64,000 nt of DNA, from positions 3,038,001 to 3,102,000 of the forward strand of contig CATIUR010000011.1 in the NCBI GenBank assembly GCA_949592205.1, read 5' to 3'. The position numbers and the translations under genes were made by a program. Source of the stretch: Helichrysum umbraculigerum (Eukaryota > Streptophyta > Magnoliopsida > Asterales > Asteraceae). Positions 11,281 through 22,455 of the stretch are shown here, piece by piece; position 1 is the first letter of the stretch; each line of letters opens with the position of its first letter. The notes under the pieces were generated by a model, which was not told the DNA's origin, did not search any database, and saw only the letters and a program-made list of their open reading frames with translations.

Positions 11281-12469
11281 ATGGCAGCACTCCAAGATTA
11301 TTATCGTCGCACCAACACTCGACACAACATTGTTGCACTTTTGGAATCGACGCACAAGAATTCGGCGCCGTTTCGGCCGATGATTGAGTTTCTGCGCAGA
11401 TCACGAATTCACTATGCTATTACCGCATCTACCCCGGTATATATGAATCAGATCGAGGAATTCTATGATCATGCGTTTATTAGAACCGAGAATGACACCC
11501 CGAGGATTGTGTCAACTATGTTTGGAAAAGAGATTGAGATTACTGAGGAATCTGTTCGTCGTGTCTTACAGTTCAATGACACGCACGCGATGCCGACTGT
11601 GTTCGAGACCACGTTTATCTATGGGGGTCTTCAACGAATGGGTTATCCTGTCGATCAGCTTGCGGATTTCAGAAAACAGTATCTATGCAGGGTCTGGACG
11701 TATTTGGTTCATATAGTTATTGTTTGTTTATCTCCGAGGAAAGGTGGATACGATGCCGCGAGTCATACGACTCTGTCTTTGATGTTGGCATTAGTTTACA
11801 ATGAACCCTATAACTTTAGCGGTTATGTTTTTGGGAATATGGTAGAGAACGTTAGAGCTGGTAAGGATAAATGGTTGCTTTATCCACATTTTGTTCAGCT
11901 GCTTTTGAATGATTTGGATTTGGGTATTGCTCCGGATCAGCGGTCGTTATTGGTTCCGACGCCCATGCTTTTGAGAGTTTTCAACTATTGCAAGCTGCCA
12001 CCAAAGGATTTTCTGGTTTTACTTGATCGTGAGTTGTTTGGGCACATAGTTGACGAAAACTATGTTGCGCCGCTGAATGACGGGGTTGAGGATGTTGTTC
12101 CCCAACCGGTGAATGAGGATGTTGTTCCCCAACCGGTGAATGAGGATGATCTAATTGATGATGCGGTTGCTCAGGACTTAGATGATATTGAGCAGGTTGA
12201 GGAAGTCGAGGCTGAAGCTAAATCTAATGGTGGACCCACACCACCTGACTCTCCAGGTGATGTTCCACCTCAAAGTGCGTTGGATGGAATTCACATTGTA
12301 GATCCGAGACGCTTCAAGCGTATTCTGAGAAGGATTTCTACAGGAGGGTTCATGTACATCCGAATTTGGGCAAGCGACCAGCTGGGTCTTCTCCTTCATA
12401 TGCTGATTTACCACATAGGAGACGCCAGAGAACAGGAATTAGTATTCAGGAACCTGGTCAGCAAGCTCA
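11281..12469 (+). pseudogene. Accessory (env-position) gene of S1, 5' half
   Basis: The first about 360 codons match the N-terminus of the E1 protein: SRIHYAIT, RRVLQFND, RMGYP, LVYNEPYNFSGYVFG, DENYVAP. An in-frame tandem repeat of about ten residues (core VVPQPVNED) occupies about 12090-12145. Near 12345 a one-base shift moves the true frame. The gene is then cut by a solo LTR with TSD GCTCA and resumes at 25265. It is not functional. No catalytic motif is visible in the family. Confidence 0.75.
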
Positions 12470-12984
12470 TGATATCGCGTAAAAAGTACATTTTTACTAC
12501 CGATATCTCTCTCATTCTAGAACGATTCTTGGCATTTCAACCCAAATACAGTACAAATCAATAGTATTATGCCAAGATGGTCAAAACAAGGTTGCACGAT
12601 GAAAATCAAGCAAAACGGATGTAAAACGAATATTCCACGCACGTTTGAAGATTCAAGACATCAAAACGAGATTTCAAGACAAAAGTGGCCGTCACCAACA
12701 TCCATCTCATCCAAGATGTTCGTTTTCAAATTACGAATCCAACAGAAGAAGAATCAACAAAAACGGACGAAGAACGAAGATTCTACGTACGCTGGAAGAT
12801 CCAAACGATTCGTACAACATATCTAAAGTTCAGAGACATATTTTTGGGATATCTTTTCATCAAAGTCTTCATTTTTGAATTACGAATCCAACAAAAAAAG
12901 AATCGATGCAAACGGACGCATAACGAAGAAAACACGCACGAATCGAGAAACGAGGCAACAGGCGACGAACCGGTGCAGGTAGCA

Positions 12985-13210
12985 GCCAGCCGCCGCCGGC
13001 CAGCCACCAGGCCGCCGCCGGCTGCCACTCCCCTGCACGGTTCCCGCTTTTTGGTCCTTGCGTGTACCCGGTGCTAGACCTTTACGCAACTTTACGTACC
13101 TCGTGCACCACCTTTACGCAACTTTACGTACCCTGTGCCACCACCTTTTCCACCTTTTGCTATTGTGAGCATTAACTTGCTAAAATGCACCAAGTCTTTC
13201 CTATAAATAG
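12985..13210 (+). promoter_or_regulatory. Inverted-word cassette and TATA box of the 12470 solo LTR
   Basis: GCCGCCGCCGG words in both orientations (12988-13025) and a repeated TTTACGCAACTTTACGTACC (about 13080-13130) precede the TATA box CCTATAAATAGG at about 13200-13211. This fits the cassette-then-TATA plan of the other LTRs here. Confidence 0.5.
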
Positions 13211-13398
13211 GAGGCATGAGGCTCATTTGCAAGATGCACCATCCATACCTTGGAAAAACACACTTTCTTTCTATAGCTTCTAGCTTTCTTTCTTTTTTAT
13301 TTTTTTTTACTTAAAAGTAGTGTTAGGCTAGTTAGAATAGAAGCAAGGAACGAGCTTGTAATCCTTGGTGAGGAACTTATTTGTAATCTTTGGTGTAC

Positions 13399-15565
13399 TG
13401 ATAACACGCAAAAAGTCATGTTTTTGTGTGCCATTATCTCACCATTTTAGCCCAATTATTAATGAAAACACTTAAATATGAACTTAAACATCACATTTCA
13501 TCATAAGGGCTAAAATATAGACGATGTTTCAAGATTCAACCAAAAAGACCTAAAAAACGAGTAAAATAGAGCACAAACGATTAACGAATTTTCCGTTCAC
13601 GCATTTAAGCACAATTTAAGCTATACTTGGAATTATGACCTCTAATTTATGTCATTTTCTTCGTTAGGAAATTACGACACCGTGAGCGCGAGAATCACTC
13701 AAAACGGATAAACGACGAAGAAGTTACGCCAAATCGAAGAAACGAAGAACCAACGGACCGAATACGGCTGAACACAAACCGTATACGGCTGGACACAGAC
13801 CGTATACGGCCTGTACAGACCGTATACGGCCTGTGCTCAGCCATATACGGGCCAGCTCAGCCGTATTCACCCTATGCACAGCCGTATACGGTCCAGTTCA
13901 GCCGTATTCACCCTAGCTCAGCCGTATCGTGCGTTTGGGTGATAAAAATCAGGTTTTTATTCGCCTTTGCGATACGGTTGTGCATTTCATGGTTTGGATA
14001 CGGTCTACGGATACGGTTGTGCGATCTCTATATATAGAAGCCTCATTTCATCATTTTCAAACATGTTTTCTCATTCTTTCTTTCTTTCTCTCACTACTCT
14101 CTCTCTAAAATAGTTAGTTAGTTAATTAGGTTAGTTAAGCTAGTAGATTAGTAGCTTACTTGTAACGGAGGTGCTCTGAGACTGCGGTGTCGCACGATTT
14201 GTAATAACGCTTTGTCAGGTTCTATTATAATCTCTATCTTGTTATTTTAAATAATGTTGTGCTGTTGCTATACTTGTTTAGAATTACTTGCTAGGATTAT
14301 TGCCATGCTTAGCTAGACAAATCTGTGTTTGCTATGATAGTTGCCATGCTAGGGTAGTTATACTTAAATCATGCTGTTACTCTGTCCGTATGCTGTTGAA
14401 ATATATTTGAATCTATGAATTGAATCTCAAATGTTTATCTATCCAACTTATGCTGTGGTTAGTAACATCCTTCTAGGCTTGGCCAATTGCTAGTTGTATG
14501 CCGCTAATTATTATGTGTCTGATGATCGTTGAACTCGACATGGCCGGTGTTCTCCTGGTTGAAATATTACCGGAGGGAGACACGGAGCGTAGGATTAGAG
14601 ATAGATTAGATTCAGTTCATCCAACAAGTGTCTTAGAGAGAACTTTCGCGACACTTGTGACTTAACCATGTGCCCCGTCACTCTGCATGATGGACCCCTG
14701 CTATGCTGCCTTACTGCATGTTCTTGTTTGATTGTTGCTTAGGGTTTGCATGCTAGTATCTGTTATGCTGATTAGTTACATGATTAAGTTTTCGAATATT
14801 TATCAATTGCATACACCAGTTTAACATGCATAAAATAGTTAAAATGATTTATATGAAATAATGATGAATAATTTAATCAGCCGTTAGACCAGATCATCCC
14901 AACTTGTTCCGGTAGGAAACCCCTGTTCATGTTTTTGTTTATTCAACAATTCATGCCATGATTCGGATATCTCAAATGTCCGAGATTGGGGAACAAGACT
15001 CGAGGATGGTTGTTGGTTAAATTGGTTGCTACATTTGGGACAACTTCTGGTGTAGTTTACATTCCATAACTGTTATCCATGTGACATGTTATTTATCTGA
15101 TTGCGGACAACTCTACGTTAGATAGATAACAGGCTAGGAGTTATGGCTCATTAGGAAATATAGCTGTCATCTTAACTAAGGCTTTATCCCATTAACTACC
15201 CCTAAATAGCATGAGTAATTATCATAGTAAACATTCGCTTCACCTATAAGTTCTCGTTGCCACCTCACCTCCACTTTACTTTATTTTAATTTAATTTTAG
15301 ATAATTAGTAGTTAGTTAAAACCAAAACAAACCAAAACCTCTTTTAAACCCTAGCTAAATCCCCATAGATAACTAAAGTCCTAGATCCCATGCCCGTTGT
15401 AGTTTGAAGAACGACCCTAGGTCATACCTATCGTTGTACTCACCCATAGCTTTAGTATACTTAGGATCAGCAAAAACAAAATTTTAAAACCCACTGACCC
15501 AGCCAGGCGGGAGGCCCGCAACGACAGGAAGCGATTCCTAAAAACTGACCGTTTGGCTGCCGTCA
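13399..15565 (+). repeat. Second Athila/Tat-like solo LTR (2,167 bp)
   Basis: It starts TGATAACACGCAAAAAGTC and ends GGCTGCCGTCA, with TSD TGTAC at 13394-13398 and 15566-15570. The 3' part (AGTTTGAAGAACGACCCTAGG and following) aligns with the LTR end of element C just before its PBS at 60007, which gives the lineage. It holds no internal region and no gene. It lies inside the 12470 solo LTR. Confidence 0.85.
13745..14040 (+). promoter_or_regulatory. CCGTATACGGC cassette and TATA box
   Basis: About ten variants of CCGTATACGG / GCCGTATTC lie within 190 bp (13745-13935), spaced by AC- and AG-rich linkers. The TATA box TCTATATATAGA follows at about 14025-14036. The word is itself palindromic. 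Confidence 0.65.
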
Positions 15566-16475
15566 TGTACGCTTGGAGCAACTCTTATTAAATCAAGTCT
15601 ATTCCTTCTCGCACATTAATCTCGGTTAATTCTATCCTTTTCTATCTTAATTAAATATGTATACTTTAATTATGCTAGAGATCGTTTATGCCATGATTAG
15701 CGAGTAGATTACTATTGTATTTGTTGTGATGTAATTAGCATATGTAATTGTGGGATGACTTTAAATGCGTCGTGAAATAATATGACGGCCCCTATTCGAC
15801 TGTTTACTTGGTATAGTGCTGGAAATGCTTTCGAGCAAGTACAAACGCATGGAAGCCGGTAACGACCAAAGGTAGTTGTATTATGGATCGACACTATTGA
15901 AATGGAAACTTTATGAACGGACTTACCTTATGATTTTAAACCTAAAACTTACATTCGCCTTTCGATTAACAAACGTGATTGTAACCTTGTAAAGAGGAGT
16001 CGCGAACCTTAATACTTGGTCAATAGTTATCTGTGTAAAAACTATGGTTTTAATTGTAACGTCATGCGAGCATTATAAAATGCGATGTGATTACGTGGAA
16101 TTGCCATGAGTATTGTACACTTATAATCACAATGTACTTATCATGTAAACATCGTGAAGCAATTAAACCCACAATGGAAACATCGGTAAACGATTAAATA
16201 CATTGTGGATTACCATAGCATTTTCTGACCTGGTCTGGGTTTAACTTTATGCAAAAAGCCGTCAGCATTTTAATTAACGTTTTAATTAGATTAGTTAGTT
16301 TAGATTAGATTAGATTAGGTAGGCTACAGGCTAAATAACCATTTACGAAAACCTAGGGATTTGTTAATTGTATTGAGAAAGGCAAGTTTAAAATCCGCTT
16401 TAAAACGATACTTTTCCTTAACCTATGAAATCTAAAGTAAGGTACGCAAGAAACCTCAACACTTTCCTTCGCTTA

Positions 16476-16883
16476 TGTTAGTACATGTTTAGTGTCTGTC
16501 AGTTGGTCTAGCTCGTAGTTTGTAATTAGAAATAGTGTTTCTGACTCCTGCGACGTAGCGCACAATGTCGCAGGTGCGACGTCAGGTTTTGGGCCTGCGA
16601 CGTAGCAGACGTCGCATGGGCTTGGGCCTGCGACGTAGCGTGCGACGTCGCAGGTGCCAGTTTTGTATTTAAACGTTTTGTGTTTTCTGTTTTAGGGTTG
16701 ACGAAACCCTAAACGCAATTAGTCAAAATCTCTGTAATCTGACCGATTATTACTGAATATAATACGTTTCGTTTGATATTCATTGCGTATTGTTATTCGT
16801 GTGTTTGTTTGATTATTCAATTGTTGTTTCCGCCATCAATTGATTGACTCGGTTCGTGCTAGATCCAAGGTTAGGGACAAACA
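16476..16883 (+). repeat. 5' LTR of E1
   Basis: It begins TGTTAGTACATG and ends GGGACAAACA. A GCGACGTAG / CTACGTCGC word cluster (about 16551-16655) sits directly upstream of a TATA-like GTATTTAAACG (16664-16674). Confidence 0.9.
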
Positions 16884-16885
16884 AC

Positions 16886-16898
16886 TGGTATCAGAGCC
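16886..16898 (+). other. Primer-binding site of E1 (initiator tRNA-Met)
   Basis: TGGTATCAGAGCC begins two bases after the 5' LTR, the usual copia PBS. Its last bases AGCC coincide with the deletion junction to the post-pol region. Confidence 0.9.
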
Positions 16899-17984
16899 AC
16901 TCTTTATACTCTTTAGTATTAAAGAAAACGCAAGGTTGCTACATTTTTAAAATAGACGTTGAAGTTGTGTCTGTAAACAACTTGGGATATGATAGTACAT
17001 CGGGTGACATGCACAAAATGGAATTTTAAGATTTATCTTGGATGTGTCAGTAGGTTTATCTGACACACTTAAAACAGTTTTTATCTAAATTATCTTCATC
17101 ATACGATGTATTGGTAGGCATGATACACACCGGTTTGTGAGTGAGTAAGAAGTAATAATAAAACTTGTCTATTACTTTGTGAAAAATGTTATATGATGTA
17201 TGACATAAGTCTTAAATGATAAATAGAAATACTATCATACACTGTCATAATTATGTAAATGTAAAATGGGCATATAGTGTTAATATGGTTATTCGCCTAA
17301 CTAATGGTGACTATTGTTGTACTCTCGTACAGACCTGAATCCATTAGTTATGCAAATAGTCTCAAACTTGTTATGTTCATACTAAGGGACCCTCTGTTGT
17401 ACTAAGTACAGATCTGGGGCCACTAGTATCTTCATAGTCAGTTTGATGTATGCCTAAATATAAATATCAAGTGTATGTTACGAGAAAACCGAGATAAACT
17501 TGGTCTTGTAATCTCTACCTTGTGTGAATATGCAGTGTTTGTTTTACTGAAGTTTATCAGTATATCATATAATAGGTTTCTCAAAATTAATATTCATTCT
17601 AACAATAAAGGTTAGCTCACAAATACGGATGTAACATGTTTAGGTGGACAAACAATACCAATAATTGTCTTGAAATAATTTTTATAAAAGGTGTTTTAAA
17701 TGTGCCACGTAAATTTAAAGTGGACAAATATACTGATGATCGAAATAACACTTACTATTCCTAATAAATGCATGTTATTCCGATATGATCCCTAATCAGA
17801 CAACTCAACTCCGTCACCAAAAATAGAGTGTTAAGTAATTTTCTTTTTACTTTTTGAATATTAAAGAAAATATCAAAAAGATTTTTTTTTAGTTTAGTTA
17901 TTTCATTTTATGTTTTATTTTTATTCTAAGTTATTTTCCCAAGTCACGAGTCATTTGGATTTTATTTGCTAAAATAACGAGTAA
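16899..17984 (+). other. Non-coding RNA domain of E1 (post-pol region moved next to the PBS)
   Basis: No gene. It matches S1 9770-10690 throughout. The conserved domain is about 17095-17660, with hairpin 1 at 17313-17337 (GTAC-TCTC-GTAC), hairpin 2 at 17391-17420 (GTAC-TAA-GTAC) and TTTAGGTGGACAAAC at about 17640-17654. In E1 the domain lies in the 5' untranslated region of any LTR-initiated transcript. Confidence 0.75.
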
Positions 17985-18890
17985 ACGGTTTGAAAATTTC
18001 GAAATTGGATCAAAACTGTTTTCTGCGACGTCCGGCTCTACGTCGCCTGCGACGTCCCAGCCTACGTCGCACATAGGGTTAGACTTTAAATAGTATCCAC
18101 TGCGACGTAACTCGTCACACTATTCACTATTCACGTGCGACGTAGCCTGCGACGTACGAGAGACGATTTGCGACGTAGCAATTTTCGAGCAATTTTTGTG
18201 ATTTGTAGCCGTTTTCATTCTGATTCACTTACGTACTTTTGATCTACTCGTTATTCCGCACACTTAGGTACCGATTTTACCATTTTTCACCGTGTATATT
18301 TCGTTTAATTGCTATGTATGTATTACGGGTTAAATGGGTTTCGGTTTTGGGATAAATTAGATGGTATATCGTGTAAAGTACTGGTTATAATTTATGTTTT
18401 CGTGATCACCATCGTTAGCCGCACCTTGTAGTGCGATTGATTTTGAAAACCCCTAAATTCGAGGGTTAGGGTTTTCTGGGTTGGGGATGAATGTTCGTCA
18501 GTGCGACGTACGCTGCGACGTAGTGCCCTACGTCGCTTTAGTTAATTATTATTAATTTCCTACGTCGCCCATCCCTACGTCGCTTTTACTGCGACGTCCG
18601 ATGCGACGTACCGCTCTACGTCGCTGTTTTAATTAAAGTGATTAAATTCACAATTAATTGCAAAATGCGACGTCCCCCTTGACGTCGCTCGAATTTTATG
18701 CGACGTCAGGCCTTACGTCGCTTTTCAATTTATTTTGAATTTTAGAGACGAACAGTTCTACGTCGCTCTGTGTTATGCGACGTATGTTGCTACGTCGCTA
18801 GTTCCAGGGATTTTGAAAAGGTTTTTGTTTAAAAAATGTAACATTTTTTTCTAACCTTTTTCGAGTTGCAATCTGTTTCTGTTTTTGCAG
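17985..18890 (+). promoter_or_regulatory. Internal promoter, word cluster and leader intron of the E1 accessory gene
   Basis: A dense cluster of GCGACGT / ACGTCGC words (about 18022-18180 and 18500-18800) surrounds a TATA-like TTTAAATAG (18085-18093). About 180 nt later CACTTAG|GTACC gives a donor (GT at 18268-18269). The acceptor TTTTTGCAG ends at 18890, two bases before the ATG. The 623-nt intron carries the second half of the word cluster. The same word is in both LTRs of E1. Confidence 0.6.
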
Positions 18891-18892
18891 AT

Positions 18893-21583
18893 ATGGCTTT
18901 GATTTTCGAAGCTCGTCATAATACGGCTGCTTACCTTACTGACACTTCTGATAAAGCTGCACCGTACCGTCAGATGATCGCGTTTTTGAGACGTTCGAGG
19001 GTATTTCACGCCATTTCCGACAACACTTTGGCGTTTGGAAATCTGATCAACCCTTTTTGGAGAAATGCAACTGTCGTTACTGAAAACGACGTTCGACGAT
19101 TGGTCTCTACCGTTCTGGGTACGGAGATCACTATTACAGAACAGAGCATTCGGGAACTTTTACAGCTGAATGATCAACCGGATATGCCTGTCGGTTTTGA
19201 TCATATTTTCGTTACCGGAGCTATGCAACGGATAGGATATCCCGGGATTCCCTCTGATCAGTATAGAAAAGCGAATCTCACACGCGTTTGGCGTTATTTG
19301 ATGCATGTGATCATTGTTTGCTTGGGGAATAGGAAAGGTGGAACGGATGGAATGAGCCGAAGTCTGGCTTCTGCTATGTTAGCGTTGGTTTACAACAAGC
19401 CGTTCAACTTCTCGGGATTTATCTTCAGGGCTATGGTTGATAATGCAAATGCCGGGGATCAGAAATGCATTTTATATCCAAGATTTGTACAGTTGCACAT
19501 CAATCGTCATCATCCGGAGCTTCAGGCACAGGGTGATATCGATCATCCGCTCAAGATTTCACCGATGATGAGTCGGATTTTCACTATTTGTGCAGGGTAT
19601 GAGAAAGGGGTCGAGGCACCAAGGGATGTTCCTTTATTCGGTGCTATTATTGATGAAAATTATGTACCGCCTCCAGATCCTCAGTATATGGATGTTCCAG
19701 CACCTCAGCAGCCGCAGCAACAGTTTGTGAACATTCCTGTTCAAGCTGCGGGGGAGAACATTCCTGCTCAAGCTGCGGGGGAGAATGTGGATGCTCTACT
19801 GGAAAACATTGAGCAGTTTGGTCACGTTGACTCAGATAATCAAGCATCTCACGACACGGTCGAGAGTTCTGATTCTGAAGAACCGGCCAATGCAGGTCCT
19901 CAGGATGGGGGTCCGACGCCTGAGCATTCTGATGGTACTGTTCCGCATCCCTCTGAGATGGAACGTATCAGGCTTTCAGATTCATTCAGATATCTGCGAA
20001 TTCAGCGTCGGATCAGACAAGGACGCAAGTATGTGCCTCCACGAGATACGGGAAAACGTACACGCGACGGTGATGATCCTGCTGATGAGACTTATCAACC
20101 GAGACGTCGTGTTCGTCGTTCTTCGTCTACACGAGCTCCAGTCAATCCACAGCAGCAGGATACTTTTGAGATTCAACCGACTCCAGCTTTCATGCAAAAG
20201 ATAATGGAAGATATGCAGCAGATGAAGCAAAAGCTGGAGGCTCAAGACGAGAAGATTGCTGAACAAGCTGCGTTGATCGAGGTCCAATCTAAGGAGCTTG
20301 AGGAAACGAAGCTTAGGGTTAATGTTTTGGAAGGCAGGTTACTTGCCTCGGGGGAGTCTGGGTCTGGGATACCCACTTTAGAGTCAAGTGAACCTGCGTC
20401 TGTAAATCCCAACCCTGTAATTGAAAATATTAATGAAAATATTTCTCTTTTGGATTATTTCTCTGTTGATGATATTCCAGGGCAACCAAGACCGCTGGCA
20501 GTTGATTACTCATTCGCTGACTTATCATTTATTCAGAGGATGGCCAGTGGAGTTGGCTCTGAGGAAGAAACAGAAAATGTTTTTGAGATGAACGAGGATG
20601 TCTCGATTGAAGAAGAACAGTTGAATGCAGATGAAACGTATGATGATGCACAATCTGGGGAAGCTTATGATGATGCACCAATTATTGAATCTGATTCAAG
20701 TGAAGACGAGAGTCCTGATAAAGCTCAACATGGAGAATCAAGTTCTGCTGCAACTCCAGCTTTAGAGACACAGGCACCGGACTCAGCAGCAAAGAAATTA
20801 ACTGCTGAAGAAAAGAGAGAGAGAAACAAGAAATGGTGGCCTAAGGGACGAAATCCAGTTCCTATTCCAGTGAAATGTCAAGTGTACCGGGTTAGTCGAA
20901 ATTATACCGGTGTTATTAAAAGCTGGAAGTGTCAAAGGAATCTGTTTATGATAAAGAGAGAAGATGGAGTTCAGTATTTTAGAATGCGTTTTGATAGATT
21001 GAGCACGTTGCCAAAAGGAGAGATTAATCGATTAGCTCAGCTTAAATTGATTAATCCTTTCGAGAATGATTATGCTGAGTTCATTCAGAGAAGTCTACGT
21101 CAGGAAGTATTAACAAAGACTTATTCGAAATTGAAGCCGACGTTGGGAACTCGGTATACGTGGAATAAAAAGATTGATCCAGTCACCAGGAAGCCTTTGG
21201 TTAAAGTTCACTATTCGCCGGCTAAATGTTTGACTGAGATACCTCTGGAATCAGTTCCTTATTATTTTCTGAGAAGACTTGTGAAATGGGAACTTGATCC
21301 ACAGACTAGCGAAGCGGTTATTACTTTTGTTCCAGATTCTGAACCGTGGCCAGAAGTTGGAGGTATATGGAATCTGAGGCAAGCAACGTTTAGACTATAT
21401 GATCCGATGAGTTTGATTAATTTTCATGAAAAAGATTTGAGAAAACTCTATGATAATCGGATTCGGGTTGGTCAGAAGAATGAATTCAACAGACGTTTAG
21501 CACAACAGTTTTACAATGTTGTTACTGTTTGCGTAGCTAATGGAATTCATGCAGACGGCCAGTTTCCTGCGGGCTGGGTTTAA
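18893..21583 (+). CDS. Accessory (env-position) protein of E1, 896 aa, intact and intronless
   Basis: The ATG at 18893 is chosen because a splice acceptor ends two bases before it; the frame extends nine codons upstream into intron sequence. Residues 1-260 form the conserved N-terminal region (SRVFHAIS, RELLQLND, RIGYPG, RKGG, LVYNKPFNFSGFIF). Then follow a Pro/Gln linker with a short repeat around AAGEN, an Arg-rich basic patch (about 385-415), a coiled coil (about 430-500), an acidic stretch (about 560-630) and a conserved C-terminal domain (about 650-890) starting KKWWPKGRNP and containing MIKREDGVQYF and LSTLPKGEINRLAQL. I see no signal peptide or clear membrane span, so a true envelope role is not supported. 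The basic patch and coiled coil would suit a nucleic-acid-binding oligomer (inference). S1 and S2 carry relatives. Confidence 0.85.
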   Translation: MALIFEARHNTAAYLTDTSDKAAPYRQMIAFLRRSRVFHAISDNTLAFGNLINPFWRNATVVTENDVRRLVSTVLGTEITITEQSIRELLQLNDQPDMPVGFDHIFVTGAMQRIGYPGIPSDQYRKANLTRVWRYLMHVIIVCLGNRKGGTDGMSRSLASAMLALVYNKPFNFSGFIFRAMVDNANAGDQKCILYPRFVQLHINRHHPELQAQGDIDHPLKISPMMSRIFTICAGYEKGVEAPRDVPLFGAIIDENYVPPPDPQYMDVPAPQQPQQQFVNIPVQAAGENIPAQAAGENVDALLENIEQFGHVDSDNQASHDTVESSDSEEPANAGPQDGGPTPEHSDGTVPHPSEMERIRLSDSFRYLRIQRRIRQGRKYVPPRDTGKRTRDGDDPADETYQPRRRVRRSSSTRAPVNPQQQDTFEIQPTPAFMQKIMEDMQQMKQKLEAQDEKIAEQAALIEVQSKELEETKLRVNVLEGRLLASGESGSGIPTLESSEPASVNPNPVIENINENISLLDYFSVDDIPGQPRPLAVDYSFADLSFIQRMASGVGSEEETENVFEMNEDVSIEEEQLNADETYDDAQSGEAYDDAPIIESDSSEDESPDKAQHGESSSAATPALETQAPDSAAKKLTAEEKRERNKKWWPKGRNPVPIPVKCQVYRVSRNYTGVIKSWKCQRNLFMIKREDGVQYFRMRFDRLSTLPKGEINRLAQLKLINPFENDYAEFIQRSLRQEVLTKTYSKLKPTLGTRYTWNKKIDPVTRKPLVKVHYSPAKCLTEIPLESVPYYFLRRLVKWELDPQTSEAVITFVPDSEPWPEVGGIWNLRQATFRLYDPMSLINFHEKDLRKLYDNRIRVGQKNEFNRRLAQQFYNVVTVCVANGIHADGQFPAGWV

Positions 21584-21610
21584 AGAAGATTTTTGAAGAC
21601 CAAGCTGAAG

Positions 21611-21623
21611 ACACGGGGGAGTT
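21611..21623 (+). other. Polypurine tract of E1
   Basis: ACACGGGGGAGTT directly precedes the 3' LTR, as expected for plus-strand priming. Confidence 0.75.
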
Positions 21624-22031
21624 TGTTAGTACATGTTTAGTGTCTGTCAGTTGGTCTAGCTCGTAGTTTGTAATTAGAAATAGTGTTTCTGACTCCTGCG
21701 ACGTAGCGCACAACGTCGCAGGTGCGACGTCAGGTTTTGGGCCTGCGACGTAGCAGACGTCGCATGGGCTTGGGCCTGCGACGTAGCGTGCGACGTCGCA
21801 GGTGCCAGTTTTGTATTTAAACGTTTTGTGTTTTCTGTTTTAGGGTTGACGAAACCCTAAACGCAATTAGTCGAAATCTCTGTAATCTGACCGATTATTA
21901 CTGAATATAATACCTTTCGTTTGATATTCATTGCGTATTGTTATTCGTGTGTTTGTTTGATTATTCAATTGTTGTTTCCGCCATCAATTGATTGACTCGG
22001 TTCGTGCTAGATCCAAGGTTAGGGACAAACA
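21624..22031 (+). repeat. 3' LTR of E1
   Basis: 408 bp. Differences from the 5' LTR seen by eye: T to C in the word cluster near 21714, A to G near 21872 and G to C near 21913. Confidence 0.9.
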
Positions 22032-22455
22032 GCTTACCATGCTTAAACTTCATTAATCGGAATTGATCAACTAAGTCCGAACATATTTGCTGAAGTTAGT
22101 TGTCTGCTGGATTTATAGTCTTTATGGTATTAAGAACGGTTAGACTTGTTGTTGACTTGCTACTCTATTCCTTTGCCCACGAGCAAATGTGTTCGACAAT
22201 AAGGGCCACTAACTCCCTCATAGGAGAGTGTGGAGAGTTGAGCATTGTCTGTCTGATCAGAATCATGATACCTCGGTTCCTCGTGACATATTAGTTGATA
22301 ACCGACTAATAGGGAATCTATTGGTTATACCCTAAACTATCAAGTCTAGTGAATGGTCCAAATTTAGTAAACGTTTTCCCTAAAAGTCATCGTCCCACAT
22401 TATAAGCTAATGAACTCACAACAAATACTCCTTTTATTATATGATTCATCATTAT

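Larger units (their letters stand above)
16476..22031 (+). mobile_element. E1: non-autonomous Sirevirus derivative keeping only the accessory gene
   Basis: A complete element of 5,556 bp with 408-bp LTRs that differ at about three positions by eye, TSD GCTTA (16471-16475 and 22032-22036), a tRNA-iMet PBS, a polypurine tract and one long ORF. There is no gag or pol. From 16894 on, the sequence after the PBS matches the post-pol region of S1 (AGCCACTCTTTATACTC near 9770), so gag-pol was deleted between the PBS and this point. The near-identical LTRs indicate a recent insertion, which must have used proteins from another element. Confidence 0.9.

Noticed and set aside
18866..18892. Upstream extension of the E1 accessory ORF by nine codons
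   Set aside because: This stretch is the polypyrimidine tract and acceptor of the leader intron; S1 and S2 also start right after the acceptor.
18893..21583. Calling the accessory protein a true envelope glycoprotein
   Set aside because: It occupies the env position but shows no signal peptide, fusion peptide or clear transmembrane span; acidic, basic and coiled-coil parts fit an intracellular protein better.
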